Source: Nocardioides sp. AX2bis (GTDB lineage Bacteria; Actinomycetota; Actinomycetes; Propionibacteriales; Nocardioidaceae). Taken from it: 64,000 bases of DNA. The stretch's first letter is position 1. Each line of letters starts with the position of its first letter. The stretch is taken from the NCBI RefSeq assembly GCF_902506435.1, contig NZ_LR733215.1:3515696-3579695 (forward strand), read 5' to 3'. Under the pieces are notes generated by a model. It worked only from the letters and a program-made list of their open reading frames with translations, was not told the origin of the DNA and did no database searches. Below, one piece after another: positions 44,668 to 51,962 of this stretch. The position numbers and the translations under genes were made by a program.

Positions 44668-45444
44668 TCACGCCGACGACGCCGTCACCCCTGGAGCCGA
44701 TGATGCGTGACCGTGACCATCGGGCTCCTCGACCCGACCGGCAGCCCCGGCGGCCGGGCCGGCCGGCACCGGTCGTACGGCGCGCTGCACGAGCGCCGCG
44801 AGCCCCTCCAGGACCAGCGCGACCACGGCGACGACCACGGCGCCGGCCAGGCCCTTGCCGTAGTCGGTGCGGAAGAACCCGTCGGTGATCACCCGGCCCA
44901 GACCGGGCCCGGCGACGAGCGCGGCGATGGTCGCGGTGGCCCACACCTGGACCAGCGCCAGGCGCACGCCCGAGACCACCAGCGGCAGGGCCAGCGGCAG
45001 CTCCACGCGGAAGAAGCGCTGCCGACCGGACATGCCCATCCCGGTGGCCGCCTGCACCACGTCGGCCGGCACCTCGCGGACGGCGACGTAGGCGTTGGTG
45101 ATGATCGGAGGCAGCGCGAAGAGGGTCAGCGCGATCAGCGTGGCCAGGCCGGCCCGGCCGTACGGCCCGAGCGTGTCGGTGCCGGGGAAGTCCGCGGTGA
45201 CCAGCAGCGCCAGCAGCGCGAACGTCGGCACCGCCCGACCGACGTTGGAGATGTTGATGGCCAGGAAGCCACCGCGGCCGAGGTGGCCCAGCCAGAGCGC
45301 GACCGGGAGCCCGACCGCGACCGCGACGAGCAGCGCGGTGACGGTGAGCAGCAGCTGCTGGCCCAGGAGCTGCAGCATGCCGCCGCTGCCGGACCAGTTC
45401 CCGCCGTCGGTGAGGTAGGCCCACATGTCGACCAGGACGGTCAT
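44668..45444 (-). CDS. Osmoprotectant ABC transporter permease (OpuCD-type)
   Basis: A 258-residue membrane protein with about six helices and the ABC permease EAA-like loop ATGMGMSGRQRFFRVELPLALP (here GMSGRQRFF and VELPLALP). The N-terminal WAYLTDGGNWSG stretch precedes the first helix. It pairs with the next permease as a heterodimer. The ATG overlaps the upstream permease stop (ATGA). The C-terminus is a short Ala/Pro/Gly tail. Confidence 0.87.
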   Translation of the reverse strand: MTVLVDMWAYLTDGGNWSGSGGMLQLLGQQLLLTVTALLVAVAVGLPVALWLGHLGRGGFLAINISNVGRAVPTFALLALLVTADFPGTDTLGPYGRAGLATLIALTLFALPPIITNAYVAVREVPADVVQAATGMGMSGRQRFFRVELPLALPLVVSGVRLALVQVWATATIAALVAGPGLGRVITDGFFRTDYGKGLAGAVVVAVVALVLEGLAALVQRAVRPVPAGPAAGAAGRVEEPDGHGHASSAPGVTASSA

Positions 45445-46166
45445 GCGCGCACCCCCCGGGTCCACGGCGTGAGCAGCCGCTGCAGCACCACGATGGCGAC
45501 GTCGAGCACCACGGCCAGCGCCACGCAGAGCACGGCGGCGGTCAGCAGCTGGGCGCGGAAGTCGGTGGAGACGCCCTCGCTGATCAGGTTGCCGAGCCCG
45601 CCGTAGGCGACCAGGGACCCGACGGTGGTCAGCGCGACCGTGGAGACGGTGGCGACCCGCAGCCCGGCCATCACCACCGGCAGCGCGAGCGGCAGCTCGA
45701 CCTTGAGCAGCAGCCGCGTCGGGCCGTACCCCAGGCCCCGTCCGGACTCCAGGACGTCCTCGGGCACCGCCCGCAGCCCCTCGAGCATCGCGCGGACCAG
45801 GACCGTGAGGGCGTAGAGCGCCAGCCCGATCACGACGGTGACCGGGCTGAGACCGGTGAAGGGCACGAGCAGCGGGAAGAGCGCGAGCGAGGGCACGGTG
45901 TAGAGGCCGGTGCTGACGCCGAGCACGCCGGCCTCCAGCCGCGGGAACCGGCGCGCCAGCAGCGCCAGCGGCAGCGCCACGGCCACGCCGAGCACCACCG
46001 CCGCGAGCGTGATCGCGACGTGCTGGAGCAGCGCGTCGAGGATCTGCGACTGCCGGTCCTGCACGTAGTCGAGGCAGAACCACTCGTTGACCAGGCGGCT
46101 GTAGCAGCTCGGCCCCGACGCGGCCTCGACGGACGGGACCGCGGCTCCGGCCACCAGTAGGGTCAC
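45441..46166 (-). CDS. Osmoprotectant ABC transporter permease (OpuCB-type)
   Basis: A 241-residue permease with a short extracytoplasmic-type N-terminus containing CLDYVQDRQSQILDALLQH, then helices and the coupling loop GRGLGYGPTRLLLKVELPLALP (seen as GLGYGPTRLL). The GTG at 46166 is 4 bp from the divergent ATPase ATG at 46170. A TAGTGT box (46179-46174) lies 7 nt before the GTG, inside the ATPase coding region, so the start looks leaderless. No later start fits before the first helix. Confidence 0.82.
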   Translation of the reverse strand: MTLLVAGAAVPSVEAASGPSCYSRLVNEWFCLDYVQDRQSQILDALLQHVAITLAAVVLGVAVALPLALLARRFPRLEAGVLGVSTGLYTVPSLALFPLLVPFTGLSPVTVVIGLALYALTVLVRAMLEGLRAVPEDVLESGRGLGYGPTRLLLKVELPLALPVVMAGLRVATVSTVALTTVGSLVAYGGLGNLISEGVSTDFRAQLLTAAVLCVALAVVLDVAIVVLQRLLTPWTRGVRA

Positions 46167-46179
46167 CGCATGGACACTA
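46158..46179. promoter_or_regulatory. Mutually embedded divergent leaderless promoters
   Basis: TAGGGT (46158-46163, plus) precedes ATG 46170 by 6 nt and lies within the first codons of the minus-strand permease. TAGTGT (46179-46174, minus) precedes GTG 46166 by 7 nt and lies within the first codons of the ATPase. Each -10 box is therefore downstream of the other gene's start. Confidence 0.55.
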
Positions 46180-47183
46180 CCGGCGCGGCGTCCCGCGCTG
46201 ACTCCGACGGGCCCGGCGAGACGATGATCCGGCTGTCGGGGGTCGGCAAGACCTACCCGGACGGCACGGTCGCGGTCCACGAGCTCGACCTCGAGGTGCG
46301 CCGCGGCGAGCTGGTCTGCCTGGTCGGCCCCTCGGGCTGCGGCAAGTCGACGACGCTGAAGATGATCAACCGGCTGATCGAGCCGTCCACCGGCCGGATC
46401 GAGATCGACGGCCAGGACGTCACCGACCAGGACCCGGTCGCGCTGCGCCGCGGCATCGGCTACGTCATCCAGCAGGTCGGGCTGTTCCCGCACCAGAAGG
46501 TGATCACCAACGTGATGACCGTGCCCCTGCTCTACGGCGAGTCGAAGGCCACCGCGCGCGCCCGCGCCGCGGAGCTGCTCGACACCGTCGGCCTGGACGC
46601 CGCGACCTACGGCCCGCGGTACCCCCACCAGCTCTCGGGCGGCCAGCGGCAGCGGGTCGGCGTGGCGCGCGCGCTGGCTGCCGACCCCCCGGTGCTGCTG
46701 ATGGACGAGCCCTTCGGCGCCGTCGACCCGGTCGTCCGGGTCCGGCTCCAGGACGAGTTCCTGCGCCTGCAGCGCGACCTCGGCAAGACCGTCGTGCTCG
46801 TCACGCACGACATCGACGAGGCCGTCCGGATGGGCGACCGGGTCGCGGTCTTCGCCGAGGGCGGCCGGCTCGCCCAGTACGGCACGCCGGCCGAGGTGCT
46901 CGGTCGACCGGCCGACGACTTCGTGGCCGACTTCGTCGGCTCCACCCGCGGCCTGCGCCGGCTGACCGTCACCCCGCTGGCCCGCGAGCACCTCGACCCG
47001 GTCGACGGCGTCACCGGCGGCCAGCTCGGCGGGTCCGTCTCGCTCGGGGTCAGCCTGGAGGAGGCCCTGGCCGAGATGCTGCGCCGCGACAAGCCGATGG
47101 TCGCGGTCCGCGAGGGCGCGCAGATCGTCGGCGTGCTGACCCCCGACGGCGTCCACCGGGCGCTGCGGGCCTCCCTGGCCTGA
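46170..47183 (+). CDS. Osmoprotectant ABC transporter ATP-binding protein (OpuCA-type)
   Basis: The transporter's ATPase. In 337 residues, Walker A GPSGCGKST is near 52-60, the Q-loop VIQQVGLFPH, signature LSGGQRQRVGVARAL, Walker B LLMDEPFGAVD and H-switch VTHDIDEA follow. The C-terminal part (about 270-337) resembles one CBS-like module, which in OpuA-type ATPases can sense ionic strength. It is divergent from its own permeases, an unusual arrangement for such a system. Confidence 0.92.
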   Translation: MDTTGAASRADSDGPGETMIRLSGVGKTYPDGTVAVHELDLEVRRGELVCLVGPSGCGKSTTLKMINRLIEPSTGRIEIDGQDVTDQDPVALRRGIGYVIQQVGLFPHQKVITNVMTVPLLYGESKATARARAAELLDTVGLDAATYGPRYPHQLSGGQRQRVGVARALAADPPVLLMDEPFGAVDPVVRVRLQDEFLRLQRDLGKTVVLVTHDIDEAVRMGDRVAVFAEGGRLAQYGTPAEVLGRPADDFVADFVGSTRGLRRLTVTPLAREHLDPVDGVTGGQLGGSVSLGVSLEEALAEMLRRDKPMVAVREGAQIVGVLTPDGVHRALRASLA

Positions 47184-47213
47184 GCGCGTCCCGGGCGGGC
47201 CGGGGGCCCTGGG

Positions 47214-48302
47214 TCAGTCGACCGGCACGTCGCGGTGCCAGGACTCGGTGACGTACTTGGTGCGCCAGCCCAGCGAGCCGTACAGCCCGTCGGCGCCGGT
47301 GGAGGAGTCGGCGTCGACCTCGAGCCCCACGCGGTCGCGGTCCCGGGCCGCGGCGTCGGCGATGATCGTGTGCAGCAGGCCCTTGGCCACGCCGCGGCCG
47401 CGGGCGGCCTCGCGGACGCCGATGTAGGAGACGTACGAGCCATCCGGGCCGGTGCTGCTCTCCGAGACGGTGCCGACCAGGGCCCCGACGGCCCGCGGCT
47501 CCGAGCCGTCGACGGTCTCGGCCAGCCACCAGTGGTCCCAGCGGTGGCCGGGGTCCTCGCGCAGGCGGTGCAGGAACTCCTCGAAGGTCTCCTCCCAGGA
47601 GTTGAAGTGGTCCAGGAAGGCCTCCTCGAGCACGTCGTGGACGTCGCGCAGGTCGTCCTCGTCGGGCATCCCGCTGCCGGCGCGGCGCACCAGGCGGAAC
47701 CGCACCCCCTTCTCGGGGCGCTCCCAGCCGGCCGGGTCGGGGACCAGGGCGGCCTCCTCGGGCTGCACCGGGCGGTTCATCTGCCACCAGGTCCGGACCT
47801 TCTCGAAGCCGGCGTCACGCAGCCACCGGGCCTGCCGCTCGTCCCCCTCGAAGGCGCCGGTGTCGATCTGCTGGACCTCCAGGCCCCGGGCCGCACCGAC
47901 CTCGCGGGCCTGGCCCACGGCCCACTCCACCAGCACGTCGGAGCACGCCCGGGCGACCCCGTCGGGCAGGCCGCGCTCGACCACGTGCAGCAGGAGCATC
48001 CGGCCCCCCGCACGGTCGTGCACGCTGCCCCAGGCACGGGCCGTCCCGTCGGCGTCGCGCACCACGACGTTCGAGCGGGTGCGCAGGCCCCGCTCGGAGA
48101 CCTCGACCAGCACGTCCTCCTCGGCGGCCCCGGCCCAGCCGCGGCCCTCCTTCTCGTGGGCGCGCAGCAGCACGGTCAGCCGGGCGACGTCGTCGGGGTC
48201 ACCGGGGTCGGGGACGTCGACGGTCCAGTCGCCGGGCAGCCCGGGCAGGTCGGGAAGGAGCTGCTCGGGGTCGGTCTCGAATCGGGAGTCCTCGGGGATC
48301 AC
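47214..48302 (-). CDS. Tandem GNAT acetyltransferase
   Basis: A 362-residue protein with two GNAT-like halves. The C-terminal half holds the stronger acetyl-CoA motif YIGVREAARGRGVAKGLL (as VREAARGRGVA) followed by LYGSLGWRTKY; the N-terminal half has a degenerate version. The two-domain form resembles mycothiol synthase MshD-like enzymes, but no specific residue proves that. The GTG at 48302 is chosen with a CATGAT box 8 nt upstream; a TTG at 48308 is an alternative. It is convergent with the ATPase gene. Confidence 0.75.
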   Translation of the reverse strand: MIPEDSRFETDPEQLLPDLPGLPGDWTVDVPDPGDPDDVARLTVLLRAHEKEGRGWAGAAEEDVLVEVSERGLRTRSNVVVRDADGTARAWGSVHDRAGGRMLLLHVVERGLPDGVARACSDVLVEWAVGQAREVGAARGLEVQQIDTGAFEGDERQARWLRDAGFEKVRTWWQMNRPVQPEEAALVPDPAGWERPEKGVRFRLVRRAGSGMPDEDDLRDVHDVLEEAFLDHFNSWEETFEEFLHRLREDPGHRWDHWWLAETVDGSEPRAVGALVGTVSESSTGPDGSYVSYIGVREAARGRGVAKGLLHTIIADAAARDRDRVGLEVDADSSTGADGLYGSLGWRTKYVTESWHRDVPVD

Positions 48303-48334
48303 GGTCAACGATCATGCCGCAACCGCCCGGACGG

Positions 48335-48348
48335 CCTCCGGCCGGAGG
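48335..48348. terminator. Palindrome downstream of the coiled-coil membrane protein gene
   Basis: CCTCCGGCCGGAGG is a perfect 14-bp palindrome directly after the minus-strand stop at 48351. It may end the folate operon transcript. Confidence 0.45.
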
Positions 48349-48350
48349 GC

Positions 48351-48950
48351 TCAGGCGCGCTTGCGCAGCGCCGGGGACACGGCCCACGCGGCGCGCTCGG
48401 CCTCCAGCGCGGTGGTGAGGACCAGGTGCTCGTCCTCGAGCTCGGCGAGGCGGACGATCGCCTCGGCGGCCCGCTCCTCGGCCTGGTCGAGCAGGCCGGT
48501 CAGCAGCCGGCCCTCGGCCTCGGCCCGGTCGGCCCGGTCGTGCTCGCGCTCGACGGCCAGCCGGGCCTCGGCGACCTCGGTCCGCGCCCCGGCCAGCTCC
48601 TCGACCAGGCCCGAGATGGTGCTGCGGTGACCCTCGAGCGTGGTCGTCGTGCGGCGCACGTAGTGCTGCTGCTCGGCGACGCGGTCCGCGGTCAGGTCGC
48701 GGTAGGCCTGGGCCTGCTCCGCACGGTCCTGGGCGGCGTCGCGACGGGAGTCGGCGAGCTCGGTGTGCGTGATGCGGGTGGCCGTCGCGCCCAGGAGGAC
48801 CGCGACCACGGCGGCCCCGAGCAGCGGTCCCGACCCACCGACCACGGCGGCACCGACCACCGCGACGGCGGCGAGGGCGAGCAGGACGCAGGCGACGAGC
48901 ACCCGGGCGGAGCGCTGACGACGCCGGGAGGGCAGGGTCGGGGAGGTCAT
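48351..48950 (-). CDS. Membrane coiled-coil protein of unknown function
   Basis: A 199-residue protein with two hydrophobic helices (about 15-37 and 40-58) separated by a short Gly turn, then a long Glu/Ala/Arg-rich coiled coil (about 62-180) and a basic C-terminus RKRA. No enzymatic motif. From memory, a membrane protein sits at the equivalent place after the DUF3180 gene in mycobacteria. A TAGCCT box overlapping the DUF3180 stop gives it a leaderless start at 48950. Confidence 0.62.
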   Translation of the reverse strand: MTSPTLPSRRRQRSARVLVACVLLALAAVAVVGAAVVGGSGPLLGAAVVAVLLGATATRITHTELADSRRDAAQDRAEQAQAYRDLTADRVAEQQHYVRRTTTTLEGHRSTISGLVEELAGARTEVAEARLAVEREHDRADRAEAEGRLLTGLLDQAEERAAEAIVRLAELEDEHLVLTTALEAERAAWAVSPALRKRA

Positions 48951-48956
48951 GCCCGC

Positions 48957-48962
48957 AGGCTA
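48957..48962 (-). promoter_or_regulatory. -10 box TAGCCT formed by the DUF3180 stop codon
   Basis: The minus-strand TAG stop of the DUF3180 gene (48962-48960) is the first half of TAGCCT, which ends 6 nt before the next ATG at 48950. This is the same arrangement as panD/nadB. Confidence 0.5.
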
Positions 48963-49505
48963 GGGCGCCGGGGGCTCCGGGGGGACGCGACACGCGCGCT
49001 CGAGGAGCATCGCGCTCAGCACCACCAGGCCGGCCGCCGCGGTGGTGAGCAGCGAGCGGAGGACGCGCTGGTCGGCCAGCTGGGACGGGTCGCCCAGCCA
49101 CGCGACGGCGTACCCGACGTAGCCGCCGCCGACCAGGGCGCCGACGACGGCGCTGGCGCGGGCCAGCAGCAGACGGTTCACGGCCAGCTGCGGCTGCTCG
49201 GCCACCCGGTGCGCGGGCAGGGCCGCGCGGGTGGCCCGGGCGGTGGCGAGCAGCACGGCGGACACCACGACCAGGACCAGCGCCTGGGACCAGCCCACGA
49301 CCGGGGCGATGCCCCCGGCCCACTCGACCGCAGGACGGACCAGGCGGCCCAGGACCACTCCGGCCAGGGCGACGCCGAGCAGCGCCGTCAGCGAGGTCGG
49401 CACCATCCGGTCGCCAGGCCCGTCACCGGGCCCGTCGCCGGGCCCGCCGACGCGCGGCTCGCGGTCCGGGTCGCCACCGGCGGGGCCCCGCGGGGCCGGG
49501 CTCAC
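48960..49505 (-). CDS. DUF3180 membrane protein
   Basis: A 181-residue protein with a Gly/Asp/Pro-rich cytoplasmic N-terminus containing GDGPGDGPGD repeats and four hydrophobic helices: TSLTALLGVALAGVVLG, WSQALVLVVVSAVLL, SAVVGALVGGGYVGY and LLTTAAAGLVVLSAM. It is the actinobacterial DUF3180 protein that almost always follows folK. Function unknown. The GTG overlaps the folK stop (GTGA). Confidence 0.8.
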   Translation of the reverse strand: MSPAPRGPAGGDPDREPRVGGPGDGPGDGPGDRMVPTSLTALLGVALAGVVLGRLVRPAVEWAGGIAPVVGWSQALVLVVVSAVLLATARATRAALPAHRVAEQPQLAVNRLLLARASAVVGALVGGGYVGYAVAWLGDPSQLADQRVLRSLLTTAAAGLVVLSAMLLERACRVPPEPPAP

Positions 49506-50071
49506 CCGAGATCGAGCTCGAGGTCGTCGCGTCGGGTCAGGCCCGACCCGTCGAGGGCGGCCAGCAGCTCGACGACGGGGCCGTGGTCGGGCAGCACCGC
49601 GTCGGGCTCGAGGTCGGCCCAGGGCTGGAGGACGAAGGCGCGCTCGTGGGCCCGCGGGTGCGGCAGGCGCAGCGAGTCGTCGTGGCTGCGACGGTCGCCG
49701 ACCACGATCAGGTCGACGTCGAGGGTGCGGGGGGCGTTCACGACGTCGGTGCGCTCGCGGTCGTAGACGTCCTCGATGGCCAGGGCGCGCTCCATGAGCC
49801 GGTGCGCGGCCAGCGTGGTGTCGACCAGGACGACGGCGTTGAGGAACGGCTCGGAGCCGGCGGGGGCGCCGACCGGCTCGGTCTCGTAGACCGGGGAGAC
49901 GCCGGTGACCCAGACGTCGGGGGTGTCGGCGATCGCGGAGACCGCCCCCTGGAGGCAGGACATGCGGTCGCCGAGGTTGGAGCCCAGGGCCAGCACGACG
50001 CGACGGATCGGTCGCATCTCACCGGTCAGGGTGTCGGCATCGACGATGTTGGGGTTCGGGGTCTCGGTCAC
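49502..50071 (-). CDS. folK: 2-amino-4-hydroxy-6-hydroxymethyldihydropteridine diphosphokinase
   Basis: Transfers pyrophosphate from ATP to the pterin before dihydropteroate synthesis. The 189-residue protein shows LALGSNLGDR near residue 30, then YETEPVG, FLNAVV, RTDVVNAPRTLDVDLI (in short PRTLDVDLI) and LPHPRAHERAFVLQPW, all standard HPPK motifs. The GTG overlaps the folB stop (GTGA). A first 20 residues of extra N-terminus precede the fold. Confidence 0.94.
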   Translation of the reverse strand: MTETPNPNIVDADTLTGEMRPIRRVVLALGSNLGDRMSCLQGAVSAIADTPDVWVTGVSPVYETEPVGAPAGSEPFLNAVVLVDTTLAAHRLMERALAIEDVYDRERTDVVNAPRTLDVDLIVVGDRRSHDDSLRLPHPRAHERAFVLQPWADLEPDAVLPDHGPVVELLAALDGSGLTRRDDLELDLG

Positions 50072-50442
50072 TGGCCCTCGCGTCTCCGGGTGATGGTCAG
50101 GGCGACGTCGGAGAACGCCACCTGCAGTGGGGCATCCGGCTTGTGGACGGTGACCCGGGCCCATTGAACACCACCGTCTGCGAGGCAGACGTCGGCGATC
50201 CGCTGGGCCACGGTCTCGATCAGGTCGACCGGATCGTTCTGCACGGCAGCGTGCACCGCGGCCCCGAGGGTCCCGTAGTCCACGGTGCGGTGCAAGTCGT
50301 CGGAGGCCGCGGCCTCCCGGGTGTCGAGCCCCAGCACGAGGTCCACCACGAAGCGCTGGCCGTCGCGACGCTCGTGCTCGAAGACGCCGTGGTGGGCCCA
50401 GCACTCCAGGCCGGTGACGGCCAGCTCGTCGGGCGCGCTCAC
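50068..50442 (-). CDS. folB: Dihydroneopterin aldolase
   Basis: Cleaves dihydroneopterin to hydroxymethyldihydropterin and glycolaldehyde. The 124-residue protein has CWAHHGVFEHERRDGQRF with the conserved E (H-G-V-F-E), and the C-terminal lysine in VTVHKPDAPL. The GTG overlaps the folP stop (GTGA). Confidence 0.93.
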   Translation of the reverse strand: MSAPDELAVTGLECWAHHGVFEHERRDGQRFVVDLVLGLDTREAAASDDLHRTVDYGTLGAAVHAAVQNDPVDLIETVAQRIADVCLADGGVQWARVTVHKPDAPLQVAFSDVALTITRRREGQ

Positions 50443-51311
50443 GGGCGGTCCGGGCCGGGGACGGTCGGGGCGGGGGCGGTGGTGCGGGGCATGCCCAGAC
50501 GCTCCCACACCGCCAACGCGTCCCGGGTCCCGCGTACGTCGTGCACGCGCACGCCCCACACGCCCTGGCCGGCCACCAGGACGCTCAGGGCGTGCCCGGC
50601 GACCTCCCGCCCGGACACCGGGCGGGGACCGCCCTCGTCGGCCAGCAGGCGGCCCAGGAAGGACTTGCGGCTCGCCCCCACCAGCAGCGGCAGGCCGAGC
50701 ACGGTCACGTCCGCGAGGTGGCGCAGCAGCTCCCAGTCGTGCTCCCCCCGCTTGGCGAAGCCCAGGCCGGGGTCCAGGACCAGCCGGTCGGCCGGCACCC
50801 CGGCCGCGAGCACGGCCTCGACCCGCTGCGACAGCTCGCGGTGGACCGCGGCGACCACCCCGCCCGGCTCGTCGTAGACCGCGAGGTCGCCCATCCGGTC
50901 CGCGTGGGCGCGCCAGTGCATCGCGACGTAGGTCGCCGCCGAGTCCGCCACCACGTCGAGGACCCGCGGGTCGGCGAGACCGCCGGAGACGTCGTTGACG
51001 AGCCGGGCCCCGGCGGCGACGGCCGCGGCGGCGACCTCCGCGCGCATCGTGTCGACCGAGACCACCGCGCCGGCCGCGACCAGCTCGCGGATCACCGGCA
51101 CCACCCGGTCGAGCTCCTCCGAGACCAGCGGCCGGGTCGCCCCGGGCCGGGTCGACTCCCCGCCGATGTCGACGAGGTCGGCGCCGTCCGCGACGAGCTG
51201 CAGGCCGTGGGCGACGGCGGCGTCGGTCGCGGCGTACCGACCGCCGTCGGAGAAGGAGTCCGGGGTGACGTTGAGGACCCCCATCACCAGGGGGCGGACA
51301 GGGGCCGGCAT
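50439..51311 (-). CDS. folP: Dihydropteroate synthase
   Basis: Condenses the pterin diphosphate with p-aminobenzoate; target of sulfonamides. The 290-residue TIM barrel shows VMGVLNVTPDSFSDGG near the N-terminus, DIGGESTRPGA, SVDTMRAEVA, NDVSGG, LDPGLGFAKR and GASRKSFLG. The ATG at 51311 has a TAGCGT box 7 nt upstream and no clear ribosome binding site, so folP-folB-folK may be transcribed separately from folE. The C-terminal tail is Pro-rich. Confidence 0.95.
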   Translation of the reverse strand: MPAPVRPLVMGVLNVTPDSFSDGGRYAATDAAVAHGLQLVADGADLVDIGGESTRPGATRPLVSEELDRVVPVIRELVAAGAVVSVDTMRAEVAAAAVAAGARLVNDVSGGLADPRVLDVVADSAATYVAMHWRAHADRMGDLAVYDEPGGVVAAVHRELSQRVEAVLAAGVPADRLVLDPGLGFAKRGEHDWELLRHLADVTVLGLPLLVGASRKSFLGRLLADEGGPRPVSGREVAGHALSVLVAGQGVWGVRVHDVRGTRDALAVWERLGMPRTTAPAPTVPGPDRP

Positions 51312-51318
51312 GGGCGCG

Positions 51319-51324
51319 ACGCTA
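51319..51324 (-). promoter_or_regulatory. -10 box TAGCGT, leaderless start of folP
   Basis: Minus-strand TAGCGT ends 7 nt before the folP ATG, in the 29-bp gap after folE. Confidence 0.5.
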
Positions 51325-51340
51325 CCGCCGACGGTCCGGC

Positions 51341-51955
51341 TCAGCGGCCCCGGTGGATGAGGCTCATCGCCTCCGAGCGGGTGGCCGCGTTGCGCATCAC
51401 GCCGCGCACCGCGGAGGTGATCGTGCGGGCGCCGGCCTTGCGGACCCCGCGCATCGTCATGCACAGGTGCTCGGCCTCGATCACGACGATCACGCCGCGG
51501 GCGTCGAGGATCCCGACCAGCGCGTCGGCGACCTGCGTGGTCAGCCGCTCCTGGACCTGGGGCCGCTTGGCGTAGACGTCGACCAGGCGGGCCAGCTTCG
51601 AGAGCCCGGTGATCTTGCCGTTCGAGGCCGGGATGTAGCCGACGTGGGCGACCCCGGTGAAGGGCACCAGGTGGTGCTCGCACATCGACCACAGCTCGAT
51701 GTCGCGCACCAGCACCATCTCGTCGTGGCCCAGGTCGAAGACGGTCGTCAGCACGTCCTCGGGCTGCTGGCGCAGCCCGGCGGTGAGCTCCTCGTACGCC
51801 CGGGCGACGCGGGCCGGCGTCTCGCGCAGTCCCTCGCGCTCGGGGTCCTCCCCGATCGCGTGGAGCAGCTCGCGGACGGCCGCCTCGGCGCGGGCGTGGT
51901 CGAAGGCGGGCGGCTCCCCGGTCGGCAGGGAGGCCGCCGAGATGATGTCGGTCAC
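51341..51955 (-). CDS. folE: GTP cyclohydrolase I
   Basis: Converts GTP to dihydroneopterin triphosphate, first step of folate synthesis. The 204-residue protein has the zinc ligands in [10 protein letters not shown] and HLCMTMRGV, and the [22 protein letters not shown] stretch (in short [15 protein letters not shown]). The GTG at 51955 follows ftsH by 7 bp with GAGG upstream. Confidence 0.95.
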   Translation of the reverse strand: MTDIISAASLPTGEPPAFDHARAEAAVRELLHAIGEDPEREGLRETPARVARAYEELTAGLRQQPEDVLTTVFDLGHDEMVLVRDIELWSMCEHHLVPFTGVAHVGYIPASNGKITGLSKLARLVDVYAKRPQVQERLTTQVADALVGILDARGVIVVIEAEHLCMTMRGVRKAGARTITSAVRGVMRNAATRSEAMSLIHRGR

Positions 51956-51962
51956 CGCGACC

